Part shown: one piece after another, positions 12,317-23,130 of the stretch | Layout: every line of letters starts with the position of its first letter | How positions within the stretch are numbered: the stretch's first letter is position 1 | DNA from: Megaleporinus macrocephalus | Lineage: Eukaryota; Chordata; Actinopteri; Characiformes; Anostomidae | Direction: 5' to 3' | NCBI GenBank assembly: GCA_021613375.1 | Contig: CM038725.1 | Coordinates: forward strand, 12,450,589 to 12,514,588 | Length of the DNA: 64,000 bases | Program-made: the position numbers and the translations under genes | Notes under the pieces: model-generated | The model's input: the letters and a program-made list of their open reading frames with translations, nothing else | What the model was told of the DNA's origin: nothing | Database searches by the model: none

Positions 12317-12829
12317 CTCCACTTACTGTCCATATGTTTTAGCTACACTGCCCAGGAGCACTTAAAAGTTCTACAATTACAGACTGTAGTCCATCTGACT
12401 TGCTTCACACTTTATTATACTGTTCTTCAAGTCAGGACCCCCATAGGACCATCCTAGAGCAGTTACTATTTGGGTGGTGGATCATTCTCAGCACTGCAGT
12501 GACAGTGCAGTGCAGTGAGTAGATCAGACGCAGCACCGCTGTCAATGTCGCTGCTGGATTGAGAACAGTCCACCAATCAAAGCTACCCAGCCAACAGTGT
12601 CCTGTGGGCAGTGTCATGTGACCACAGATGAAAGACCAGAGAACACAAACTGTGCAGCAACAGATTAGATATCGTCTACATATTGGACCATGTTGGTCTG
12701 TCTGATAGAGTGGATAGAGTGTGAGAACATAATGTTTATACGCTCCACCATGTCAGTGCCACTGCAGTGCTGAGAATGATCCACCACCCAAGAATAGCTG
12801 ATCCGTGGTGGTCCAGTGGGGGATCCTGA
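12317..12829. mobile_element. palindromic MITE family P, copy 2
   Basis: The left core arm (from 12432, TCAGGACCCCCATAGGACCA) and the right arm (ending 12829, GGTGGTCCAGTGGGGGATCC) are inverted repeats of about 80 bp that include GGTGGATCATTCTCAGCACT. A further left extension (CCACTTACTGTCCATATG, CTACAATTACAGACTG) is the reverse complement of the right extension of the copy at 33989. Confidence 0.8.
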
Positions 12830-13585
12830 ATGCAAGAAAAATGTAGGCTATAGGATTTTGAACTTAATGTTATATGTTAAACCTCAACAATTTTCTATTA
12901 TTGAAAATACAAATTCCAAGCACGTAAACTGTGTCTATCTTGTCTTACTCATGCTCCGAGGTGGCATCTTCGTGCGTGTGGGGGGTTTTTGTTGCCAAAA
13001 TCCCACAGACCATGAGCTTATTTCCCATGACTGAGCTCCAGATATTTACCCAGAATTCCACAGAGCATAGAGCCACGCTGTCCCCCCATGATCAGTGATC
13101 CTTGGCCTCTCACACAAGAAAACATCAACAGAGACATCATAGAGCTAAACCAGTCTAAAGGGGGATTTCACTATTTTTCTTTATTTATTTCTGCATTCAA
13201 TCAAAGACTGAAATGGTTAATTGTAGAGAAACGTACTGACTATATACAACAATGTTGAGTGGAGCCAGAGGTCACAACGTGTTATATAGCCATTTTATTT
13301 ACTTTCCAAAACCACCAGTGAGTCTAGACACGTCCTCATGGTCGTTATGTAATACTGATAAACGTGAAATAGTGGCATGAGTCATGAGTGTAACTTTTAC
13401 TTTTTGGAATTATATGAAAATTCCATTTGCCCTTCACATTGTGGTGAATGTTATGATGGACAGACCGCCAGAAATTACTTAAATCTTCTTACATTAACTT
13501 TTATCTTTTTTTCTAACTTCTTTCTATTGTCACTACTTTGAAGATTTGAGATTTTGTTTTGGTGACAATATGTTTTAAGCCTAAA
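12830..13585. other. intergenic, nothing recognised
   Basis: Unique-looking AT-rich sequence. No gene seen. Confidence 0.5.
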
Positions 13586-14236
13586 TGTTACGTATCGTGA
13601 TACGGCGGTCATGATTCAATATATTGTGATGTACTGTGATATTCAAAATCCAACTATAAAAACATGCCACTGTATGAACAGGTTTGCCTACACTAGCACT
13701 GCGTCTTTGTGCTGCTTGTTAATGTTGGAGTGGAGCTGAAAATGGATTACAACACTGCTATCTAGTGGTCAGAGGTTTAAACACAACACACAATGATTCA
13801 CTGTCTGCCAGAATTATGTGCGTGTAAACTCCATTTATCTATTATCTTCTGCTTTGAAGCCAGTACCAGCGTCATCGGGCGAAGGCAGGATAAACGTTGG
13901 ACAGGTCATCAGTCTATCACATGGCCAACACACACGGGTAATTTAGAGTGACATATCAACCTAACATGCTAGTGTTTGGACTGTGGGAGGAAACCGGAGT
14001 ACCCAGAGGAAACCCACTCAAGCACAGGGACAACATGCACACCCCACACAGATTGGCCCGGACCGGGAATCCAACCCAGATCGTCTTGCTGTAAGGCAAC
14101 AGTGCTAACCACTACACTACACCACCTTGCATGTAAACTGTTCATTAATAATCAATACTGTGTTTTTGAGATTCGATACGGTATTGCTAAACATAATATC
14201 GCGATATTCGATATTTCAATATTTTCTTAGACCCCT
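13586..14236 (+). mobile_element. TATCGATA-type element, copy A, interrupted by a SINE
   Basis: Outer element related to copies at 40885-41255 (minus), 43713-44105 (plus) and 53055-53374 (minus). Shared words include TGAACAGGTTTGCC, AACACTGCCATCTAGTGGTC and ATATTTTCTTACACCCCT. It has no open frame and is probably nonautonomous. A SINE sits inside at 13831-14128. Confidence 0.75.
13831..14128 (-). mobile_element. tRNA-like SINE copy 2, nested insertion with 11-bp target duplication
   Basis: Minus-strand copy: the tail (AGATAATAGATAAATGG) is at the left, and the head (GGTGGTGTAGTGTAGTGGTT) at the right. It is flanked by GCGTGTAAACT (13820-13830) and GCATGTAAACT (14129-14139). The related element at 43713 has a single GCATGTAAACT at this place, so it shows the empty site. 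Confidence 0.85.
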
Positions 14237-15386
14237 ATCAGGCAGTGTAGAAAATATTATGCAATAGTTCTCTGCCACATATATTTCAGAGGCATTAAAC
14301 AGCTTTAGACGTCTGGTTCCTTTCACTATAATTGTAAAGATTTCTGAGTTTCTCTAAAATGGAACGCTTCAAACCACTCTAAATGACTGTTTGCGTCTCA
14401 TTCATTGAATAGGACAAATATTTTTTTAAAAATCTGTTTCCTTTAACCTGTTTAGCGCAAGCAATGTGTCACAAGCAAGGCAGTAAACTGTTTAATCTAC
14501 CAAAAGCCACGTCAGAAGAAACCCACTGTTTAATGCACTTAGTATAGAGAAAGATGCGGCATCATAAACCACAGCTTACACAACAGAACCTTCAACTAGA
14601 GCTGGGCAGCTAGACTAGCCGAGCTGACAATGCTGATTTACAAACAGAACAGCAACGGTTGCATAAGAACGAGGATGAATGAACTTTTGATGACTGTCTG
14701 AGTTTATCCTGATGCATTTTCCCATAACGATGACACCATTACTAAATTCAGTGGAACATTCGGGTTGAGCACTGAGGGGGAGGAACCAAAAGCATGCCAG
14801 ATCTGCTTCAACCAGGAGTTGAAGGAACCTAAAACAGGAGAAGGAGGCAAAGATAAACTAGGGAATTGAGTGGTGCTCCCGTGTCCCAAGAGATCTGCGG
14901 ATGGAAAAAGGCCACATGGTTCCCAAACGCTCCAGACATGATGGGATTTTTCCTTGACTTCACCTTCTGCTTCGCTATCAGTGATTTTGCAGAGGCTGAG
15001 ATGTTACTGTACTGGTCACAGTTGAGGCTCTTGAGAGAGTTCAGAGTTGGTGAAGGAAACTATAAATCAGTCCAGTCTAAGAATAGACTGAGCTGACATA
15101 TCGTGTTGACTGATGTCTGTATTCTTTGCTGATCTGGCTTGTTTTTGTGGTGCAAAGTGAGTTCTGGATGCTGGAACTTGTAAAGATAAAACTCAGCGCT
15201 GGTCTGAACTTGGTCAGAAATGTGCACCCTGGTTTCAGTTAGCTCATTATTTAGGAAAATTAATAGTTGACTAAAATAAGTATTGAAGTATACAGTGAAA
15301 TATATTTTAATATTAAAAAGGACACAATTAAATGTGTTTAGCACATAATATGAAACATCACATATCCTGCACATATATTTTTAATA
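14237..15386. other. intergenic, nothing recognised
   Basis: Apart from a weak dispersed-repeat match at about 14250-14400, nothing recognisable. The open frames at 14866-15096 and 15060-15374 show no domain. Confidence 0.5.
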
Positions 15387-15441
15387 TACACTACCTGTCA
15401 AAAGTTTTAAAACAGTTTTATAACTTTTGACTGGTAGTGTA
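15387..15441. mobile_element. transposon terminal repeat pair (27-bp arms, one-base loop)
   Basis: TACACTACCTGTCAAAAG faces its inverted copy ending CTTTTGACTGGTAGTGTA, 25 of 27 arm bases matching. The word is typical of terminal repeats of Tc1/mariner-like or MITE elements in fish (recalled). The right arm passes directly into the minisatellite. Confidence 0.7.
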
Positions 15442-17240
15442 CTAAACCTTTAACTGGTAGTGTACTAAAACATTTGATTGGTAGTGTACTAAACCTTTAA
15501 CTGGTAGTGTACTAAAACATTTGATTGGTAGTGTTCCTAAACCTTTAACTGGTAGTGTTCCTAAACCTTTAACTGGTAGTGTACTAAAACGTTTGATTGG
15601 TAGTCTTCTTAAACCTTTAACTGGTAATGTACTAAAATGTTTGATTGGTAGTGTACTAAACCTTTAACTGGTAGTGTACTAAAACGTTTGATTGGTAGTG
15701 TTCCTAAACCTTTAACTGGTATTATACTAAAACGTTTGATTGGTAGTGTTCCTAAACCTTTAACTGGTAGTATACTAAAACGTTTAATTGGTAGTGTTCC
15801 TAAACCTTTAACTGGTAGTGTACTAAAACGTTTGATTGGTAGTGTTCCTAAACCTTTAACTGGTATTATACTAAAACGTTTGATTGGTAGTGTTCCTAAA
15901 CCTTTAACTGGTAGTGTACTAAAACGTTTAATTGGTAGTGTTCCTAAACCTTTAACTGGTAGTGTACTAAAACGTTTGATTGGTAGTGTTCCTAAACCTT
16001 TAACTGGTAGTATACTAAAACGTTTGATTGGCAGTCTTCTTAAACCTTTAACTGGTAGTGTACTAAAACGTTTGATTGGTAGTCTTCCTAAACCTTTATC
16101 TAGTAGTGTACTAAAACGTTTGATTTGGTAGTGTTCCTAAACCTTTAACTGGTAGTGTACTAAAACATTTGATTGGTAGTGTTCCTAAACCTTTAACTGG
16201 TAGTGTACTAAAACGTTTGATTGGTAGTGTTCCTAAACCTTTAACTGGTAGTGTACTAAAACGTTTGATTGGTAGTGCTCCTAAACCTTTAACTGGTAGT
16301 GTACTAAAACGTTTGATTGGTAGTGCTCCTAAACCTTTAACTGGTAGTGTACTAAAACGTTTGATTGGTAGTGTTCCTAAACCTTTAACTGGTAGTGTAC
16401 TAAAACGTTTGATTGGTAGTGTTCCTAAACCTTTAACTGGTAGTGTACTAAAACGTTTGATTGGTAGTGTTCCTAAACCTTTAACTGGTAGTGTACTAAA
16501 ACGTTTGATTGGTAGTCTTCCTAAACCGTTAACTGGTAGTGTACTAAAACGTTTGATTGGTAGTGTTCCTAAACCTTTAACTGGTAGTGTACTAAAATGT
16601 TTGATTGGTAGTGCTCCTAAACCTTTAACTGGTAGTGTACTAAAACGTTTGATTGGTAGTGTTCCTAAACCTTTAACTGGTAGTGTACTAAAATGTTTGA
16701 TTGGTAGTGCTCCTAAACCTTTAACTGGTAGTGTACTAAAACGTTTGATTGGTAGTGCTCCTAAACCTTTAACTGGTAGTGTACTAAAATGTTTGATTGG
16801 TAGTGCTCCTAAACCTTTAACTGGTAGTGTACTAAAACGTTTGATTGGTAGTGCTCCTAAACCTTTAACTGGTAGTGTACTAAAACGTTTGATTGGTAGT
16901 GTTCCTAAACCTTTAACTGGTAGTGTACTAAAACGTTTGATTGGTAGTGTTCCTAAACCTTTAACTGGTAGTGTACTAAAACGTTTGATTGGTAGTGTTC
17001 CTAAACCTTTAACTGGTAGTGTACTAAAACGTTTGATTGGTAGTGTTCCTAAACCTTTAACTGGTAGTGTACTAAAACGTTTGATTGGTAGTGTTCCTAA
17101 ACCTTTAACTGGTAGTATACTAAAACGTTTGATTGGTAGTGTTCCTAAACCTTTAACTGGTAGTGTACTAAAACGTTTGATTGGTAGTGTTCCTAAACCT
17201 TTAACTGGTAGTGTACTAAAACGGTTGACTGATAGTGTAT
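15431..17240. repeat. 48-bp minisatellite (about 38 units; dimer of 24-bp subunits)
   Basis: The unit joins GGTAGTGTTCCTAAACC plus TTTAACT and GGTAGTGTACTAAAACG plus TTTGATT. The two 24-bp halves are related to each other. Because 48 is divisible by three and several frames lack stops, long open frames appear on both strands (15688-16131 and 16169-17290 plus; 16111-17250 minus) with 16-residue periodicity. These are by-products of the repeat and not supported as genes. Confidence 0.97.
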
Positions 17241-18579
17241 GTACATACATTTTCCCTCATGTTCATGTAAGTCCTGTTGGAGTTAGATGAAAGTGATTGG
17301 TGCAAAATCCAACACTGGGGAATGTAGTTTGTGAGCTATTTATGTAATAACATGCTTAACAGACCTATTATAGTTATATGACACTACAAGCACCTTCTTT
17401 GAATAACTCTGACACACTGCATAGGTGTGATGTTTTACACCTCAGCATTTGGGGTTTCCTGTAAACCTGTATCCTCTGAAGGCCTGAAAGAGAACTCAGT
17501 GTGGGTTAGAGGTGTAAGCGTTCACTCTAATTTTGGCTTGGTTTCTGTTGTGATGGCAATGATCTGTTGCATCATGAAGTCTGATATAATATGTGTAAAG
17601 ATGAGACAATAAGTTATACTTACTAGGAAATCACACATAACATGTTCCATTCACTTCAGGTACACGTACATTTATTCTGTAATATATTCTGTAGGTTAGG
17701 TTTTATTCACTCACATTTAAACCATTTACACCAACCATTATTTACAGTAGTGTGTAAAAGCCAGAAGCATGTCTTTATCAGAGGTATTTGTGTGGAGATA
17801 AGATACAAGAGAATACACTTGCACAAGCAAGGGGAACATCTAGTTCTCTTAACAGAAGTTTAAAAAATTATTAAAAGATATACAGAAAATGTCGCTAACC
17901 CCATCACCATCAGAATAATCTTTAAGAGCGGGGAGAAGATCAAGCTCCACTTCAGATTTAAAACAGTCAGTATCTGTTTCTGTCTGTCCTTTAACTGGGA
18001 GAAGCCAGCTCAACGCTGTGGGTCTGAAAGGACATGTACCAAGGGCATAGAATTAGCATGGAATTGTTCCCACCAATAATTTGATTCCCTCCAAAAAAAC
18101 CTGATCTGTCTACATCTCATTAACCTAGATGTGCAGAAAGGGTTAAATCATGTTCTTTACAGGAGTCCTACCTCCAGATAAGACATGGCCAGTGTGATTG
18201 GTTGTGCCTTTACCTGCTGTCAGGTGAGACTCTGTAGCTAGTTTGGTTGTTAGCAGCGCCAAAATTAGGGAAAAAACTTTCCAGTCATACGAGACTCACT
18301 GTGCAAGACTCGATTTTTAAAGAAAGTCACTTAAAGTCAAGGTCACTAATGAAATGAGTCCATCATAATAACGTTAATGGCGATGCTAGGCTTTGGCACA
18401 CAGTATACAACATCGCCTGTAGCTATGAATAGCATGGTTTGGAAATTAACGGCACAGCAAACTGACAATTCTCTTACAATCTCCCAGAGCAGTCAAGAGC
18501 TAATCTACACCCTTGACTGTACAATCGTTTGCTTCAGGGAATGCACTTTTCTAACCTCTTGCTATCTGCTATAGTTCCA
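17241..18579. other. intergenic, mostly unrecognised
   Basis: A segment at about 17890-18040 (ATCACCATCAGA, TCAAGCTCCACTTCAGAT, GTGGGTCTGAA) is a diverged copy of the sequence at 28741-28920, so it is a dispersed repeat. No gene seen. Confidence 0.5.
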
Positions 18580-18652
18580 CACCCTAGGTGAGACTCTAAC
18601 CCACAATCTCTGGCCTAGGAGGCCAGTGCCTTAACCAGTAGGCCACCAGTAA
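18580..18652 (-). tRNA. tRNA-Arg(CCT)-like sequence, probably pseudogene or SINE head
   Basis: Read on the minus strand this is 73 bases, full tRNA length. GGCCTACTGGTTAAGGCA matches the D arm, and CTGGCCTCCTAGGCCAG is an intact anticodon stem-loop with anticodon CCT. GTGGGTTAGAGTCTCAC is the T arm, in which the invariant TTCGA has become TTAGA. The acceptor stem is broken: the first seven bases (TTACTGG) pair poorly with CTAGGGT. This resembles vertebrate tRNA-Arg-CCT closely (recalled sequence). The damaged B box and acceptor stem argue against a working gene. Confidence 0.7.
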
Positions 18653-19582
18653 GTAATTAATTAACTGTTCTGTGGGGGGACCTCATCCCTAATCTGAAGA
18701 CTCCACGTGGAGACACCTCTATTTATACCCGCAGTTCGGCCGTTTGTGGCATCATCGTGAGTCACAACTGCTCCCTGTTGCGTAAAGAGAGCAGCCATGA
18801 CCCCACATGACCCAGCAAAGGTAACTGGCTCGTCACTGAAAATTGAACAAGTGTTTAATTTAGTAACAGAGTATCAACACAGATAGCAGACTATTCCAAT
18901 CCTGATCCAGGTTTTCTCTCCGGCCGATCAGCGTAACAGTCACAACCGTTCAGTGTCCGGATCCACTGTGCGTTCGGTTCATGAGTCGACTCTCTTATAT
19001 CCCAATACAGAATGAATAGGATGGAAAAGTAAGCTCCAATCTACTGAACTCAAACAACAGACACCATTTCACATACATGGATTTAGGGCGGACCCCCGTA
19101 AACAAATTTAGTTTTGGTTCTACCCGCACTCATCTGTTTGCCTTTGTTTCCATCCCTATTTTGTCCCCATAGAGCCCTATTCATTTTTGCCCAAACGTCA
19201 TGGTTTCATTAACATATTTTGGAAATTAAGTTCACAACAAAATTCATAGGTCCCCACCAATGTCAAGAGTGAATCTACGCTCCTTCACATGTACCATATT
19301 TAAAAAGCTGTTACTGAAAAATGTAAATAAACTAAAAAGGAGTTCAGATTTCAACGTCTTCTTTGGGAAATTGAAAGTAAGTTTTCTGAAAAGAACGGAA
19401 GCTGTAATAAAGGTAAATGATACAAACTAAAAACAAAGACACAAGAAATACTGAAGATGTAGTATATTTATTCACAATTTTCTGTTTAATATATGTTTTC
19501 ATTTGTCAAGTATGCATACCTTTATGGCTGTTTTGATTGAAAAGCAAAAAATGTTCCTGACTGTTGCACGGTAGATACCAAT
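18653..19582. other. intergenic, nothing recognised
   Basis: No gene and no confident repeat seen. Confidence 0.5.
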
Positions 19583-19845
19583 TCAATCAATCAATCAATA
19601 AATCAACATTTATTTGTATAGTACAAACAGTAGAACAACCAGTGTTGTCTCAAAGCAGTTTTACAGAAAAGCAGATAGAAAAAAAGAGTCCATGCATAAA
19701 CATAAGCATAAACATAAGAAAGGGTATCCAGGTCTAAGTCAACCTAGAGTAAGCCAGAGGCGACAGTTGCAAGGAAAAACTCCCTATAGGTAAGATAAAG
19801 AAACCTTGAGAGGAACCCATCCTCCTCTGGTGGACCCGGATAAAG
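19583..19845 (-). mobile_element. LINE-like 3-prime segment (minus strand)
   Basis: The left edge has (CAAT)n, the tail on the minus strand, then TTATTTGTATAG and AAAGCAGTTTTACAGAAA. Further right are AAGGAAAAACTCCCTATAGG and AACCTTGAGAGGAACCC. A plus-strand relative lies at 49500-49720. The pattern is that of a widespread teleost LINE 3-prime region (recalled). Confidence 0.6.
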
Positions 19846-20070
19846 AGAGAATGACAATGACTTAATTCATTTTGAACATTTGTTAATTGCTGCATGAGTG
19901 TTTGAACTTGAACTTTTAAGGTTTCAGTTTTTTATTTTTGACCAAGAGAGCAGCAAAAGGAACCTAGGTACTAGATATTCTCAGTACTTAAGTACTTGTT
20001 TTTGGTTGTATTTGAGGGATTATTTTACTGAAATAACAAAACTTTTACATGGGTCTGAGTTTATGCTGGG

Positions 20071-20445
20071 GTAGTACGGAGGTGTAGTGGTCAGCACGGT
20101 GGTGTAGTGGTCAGTATGGTGGTATAGTGGTTAGCACTGTCACCTCACAGCAAGAGGATCCGGCTTGGATTCCCTGTCCAGGCCGTTCTGTGTAGAGTGT
20201 GCATGTTCTCCTGCTTGAGTGGGTTTCCTCCAGGTACTCTGGTTTCCTCCCATAGTCCAAACACATGCATGTTAGGTTGATCACTCACTATAAATAGGTG
20301 CCCGTAGGTGCGAGTGTGTTGGCCATGCGATGGACTGGCAAACTGTCCATGGTGTACCCCGCCCGCACCTGATCATGCTGGGATTGGCTCCAGCCCCGCC
20401 TATGACCCTGACTAGCGGGATAAAGTAGAAGATAATAGATGAATG
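20071..20445 (+). mobile_element. tRNA-like SINE copy 3 with three head units
   Basis: The head GTGTAGTGGTCAGCACGGTG appears three times at 20-bp spacing before the body. The body has CACTGTCACCTCACAGCAAG, GTTTCCTCCAGGTACTC and CTGATCATGCTGGGATTGGC, ending AGATAATAGATGAATGA. It is a small version of the head amplification at 4522. Confidence 0.8.
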
Positions 20446-21259
20446 AGTTTAGGCTGCTTTACTCGCTTCTGCTGAAAATTGTAACTCTTTTTAAAACTGA
20501 TGGTACATTTTCTATTTCTATTGTAAAGCAGTTTCAGTAAACCTGTCTTACTGAATTATCAGTATCCTTGATAAACATGGTTACAGAGCACACACACAAA
20601 ATTAAGACCTTCAGGGTTCGTATAAGTAAGTGTTAAAGTGAATCCAACACTGGGGTATTTGCAGTGTATGCTGAATCGAAGTTAGTAAAAAGGGCTGATG
20701 TGTGTAATGTACTGTTCATTTATTAAACCAGCCCTGGGATTCTAACATCAAGGCCTTTCGTGACCAGAATATCGCTGCTGGAGAGCAGCCCACCTGAAAC
20801 TGGTACAATGTCCCATTGTCGTTCCATTGTAGCGTTATAGCTTCCTTAGTGAATCAACAATTGATTTATGCATCCTGCCCCTCCACCACCACCCACTGCC
20901 CCCTGCATTCATCACACAATGCCTTGGGATTTGGCCTCTAGGTTTTTAGGACATGAAGTAAAAATATGGTAATGAATGAGCGAGAGAGAAAGAAAGGGAG
21001 AGAATTGCTCTAACTCTATCTCTGTTTTGTCAGTATGCTGTAAAATATGACTAGAGTATATTGTAACATACTTTCAGTTTACTAATTGGTTCCAATTTTC
21101 TTTCAATTGAGCGTTTTCTACCAAGTGCATTTCATGCTCTATCCATATAAACAGGTCTGACAGTACTAAACTGCATTGAACAGTAAAGATCAGAAAGTGG
21201 TTCATTCATTACATATAAGAAGCTGTCAAATGAGTAGTTTTAGTTAAAGAATCATCCAC
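20446..21259. other. intergenic, nothing recognised
   Basis: No gene or confident repeat seen. Confidence 0.5.
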
Positions 21260-23130
21260 TGATAGCTTCTTTAGGCAACCAGAGGTGGGGTTAATATTGC
21301 ACTGCTCCTAAGAACTCTTTCCATTGGCATGTTTCAACTGAATTTCTAAGAAACATCCATTAAAAAGTTCTTCTTATAGCCTCATAAACTTCCTTTCCCT
21401 TTTGTTCTTATTAAGCATGTTTCCATTGAGCTTTTTTAAGGATGCACCAGCTGGAAGTTTCTGTAGGGAATCAAAATTGGTTCTTAAGTTGCATTGCTCC
21501 TGAGAATCCCTTTGGTCGAACCTTTCAACTGAGTAGTTTCAAACAGAGGTGTCAAGTAACAAAGTACAAATACTTTGTTACCTTACTTAAGTAGAAATGT
21601 TGATGACTTTTTACTTCTACTCCTTACATTTTCACACCATTATCTGTACTTTCTGCTCCTTACATTTAAAACATAGCCTCGTTACTCCTATTTCACTTCA
21701 GCTTGTTTTCATTCCAGTAAAGATTATTGATAACATGTCTTTGAATTCTTTGACTTTTTACACCATTACAATACTTATAGACAACTAGTCATCATATCTT
21801 CTGCTCTATGAAACATATGTTAATGTTCAGTAGTAACAGATATGCTTCTTTAATATATTTACATTGTACTAAACTACATTCATTTTCAATGGGTGTATAT
21901 GCGGCTGAAACAGGAAGCCTAGCGCATCCCAAATTTATCAACATTAACATTTTAATATAACATTATAGTCATTATGGCTTTTAGAAGAATGATTTTTGGG
22001 GGAGGTGGGCTAGTGCACTAAAGACCCCTGTGGTGCGGCCTAAGTGTTTGTCCTTAATGGCATTTTTTTCCTTACATTACTTTTACTTTTATACTTTAAG
22101 TAGTTTTGAAAGCAGTACTTTTACACTTTTACTAGAGTAAAAAGCTTCAGTTCAAGAAGTATTTTTTACCATAGTATTGAATATGAATTCTTTTGACACC
22201 TTTGCTTATATCTTATAGCCTTATAAACCTCCTTTCCCTTTCATTACTATTAAGCATGTTTCCATTGAGTTTTTAAGGATGCACCAGCTGGAAGTTTCTG
22301 TAGGGAATAAAAAAAATTGTTTCTTAAGTTGCATTGCTCCTTAGAATCCCTTTGGTTGAACCTTTCAGCTGAATGATTTCAAAGGGGTTTTTTAAAGAAC
22401 CACCCATAGAAAGATTCTCTCCTGGTCCAAAAGCAGCATCACTCCTAAAAGCTTGGCTGATTCCTTAAAAACCTTTTAATGAATGGTTTTAACTGGGAGG
22501 CACACATGGAAAGGTTTTTAATGAAACCAAAGGGAGACCTTCAGAGAAAGGCACTCTATGAGCCTATAAGATAGAAGAACCTTTCAGTGGGCGGTTCTTT
22601 AAAAAATTCTATTGAAACTAATTGAAAGGTTCTTAAAGAGAGCCAAAAGGGTTCTAAGGAGCAACACAAAATAAAACTCATTTTTGGTTAACTAAAGAAG
22701 AGTTTAGTTAATGATTCTTTAACTAGAACCACCCAATTTAAAGGTTCTAAAGGGAACTAAAAAGTTTCATAGCGGCAATGCAATATAAAAACACTCCAAA
22801 ATCACTCAATATTGGTTAAAATTCCTTTCAGATAAGCAGTTTTACTTATTTATTGTTACAAGACTGGTTTAAGATATTGCCGTACTCCTAAAAACCCCTT
22901 TGGTTTCCTTACAACCCTTTCCATTGGGTGGTTCCAGATGAAGAACCATTCACTAAAAAGTTCTTTAGATAACTATAAGTGGTTCTTTGATTGCATTGCT
23001 CCTAAGAACCCTTTTGTTTCTGTTAAGTTTCTTTTAAATTAGTCATTTAAAATTTCTTAAAGAAATTCAAGTTTTTAAAGATCCACAATCTAAAAGGTTT
23101 TTTAGGGATCCAACTTCATCACTTCAAAGA
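21260..23130. repeat. AGAACCCTTTGG-type degenerate repeat region
   Basis: Words such as GCATTGCTCCTAAGAACCC, AGAACCACCCA and CCTTTCCATTGGG recur at about 21299, 21487, 22328, 22870 and 22990 in changing order. The region looks like an old, internally duplicated dispersed repeat. It encloses the transposon at 21547-22201. Confidence 0.65.
21547..22201. mobile_element. AGGTGTCAA-ended transposon (nonautonomous)
   Basis: Starts AGGTGTCAAGTAACAAAG and ends TTTTGACACCT, giving perfect 9-bp terminal inverted repeats. Inside are TTTTTACTTCTACTCCTTAC and a mirrored AGTACTTTTACACTTTTAC. The sequence is common in teleosts (recalled, often placed in hAT). No target duplication is clear. Confidence 0.7.

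Noticed and set aside
13976..14230. 84-codon open frame
   Set aside because: It spans the nested SINE and its host element, which are noncoding.
16111..17290. Two open frames of over 370 codons on opposite strands as repeat proteins
   Set aside because: They arise because a stop-free 48-bp unit keeps frame. No start context, domain or codon bias supports coding.
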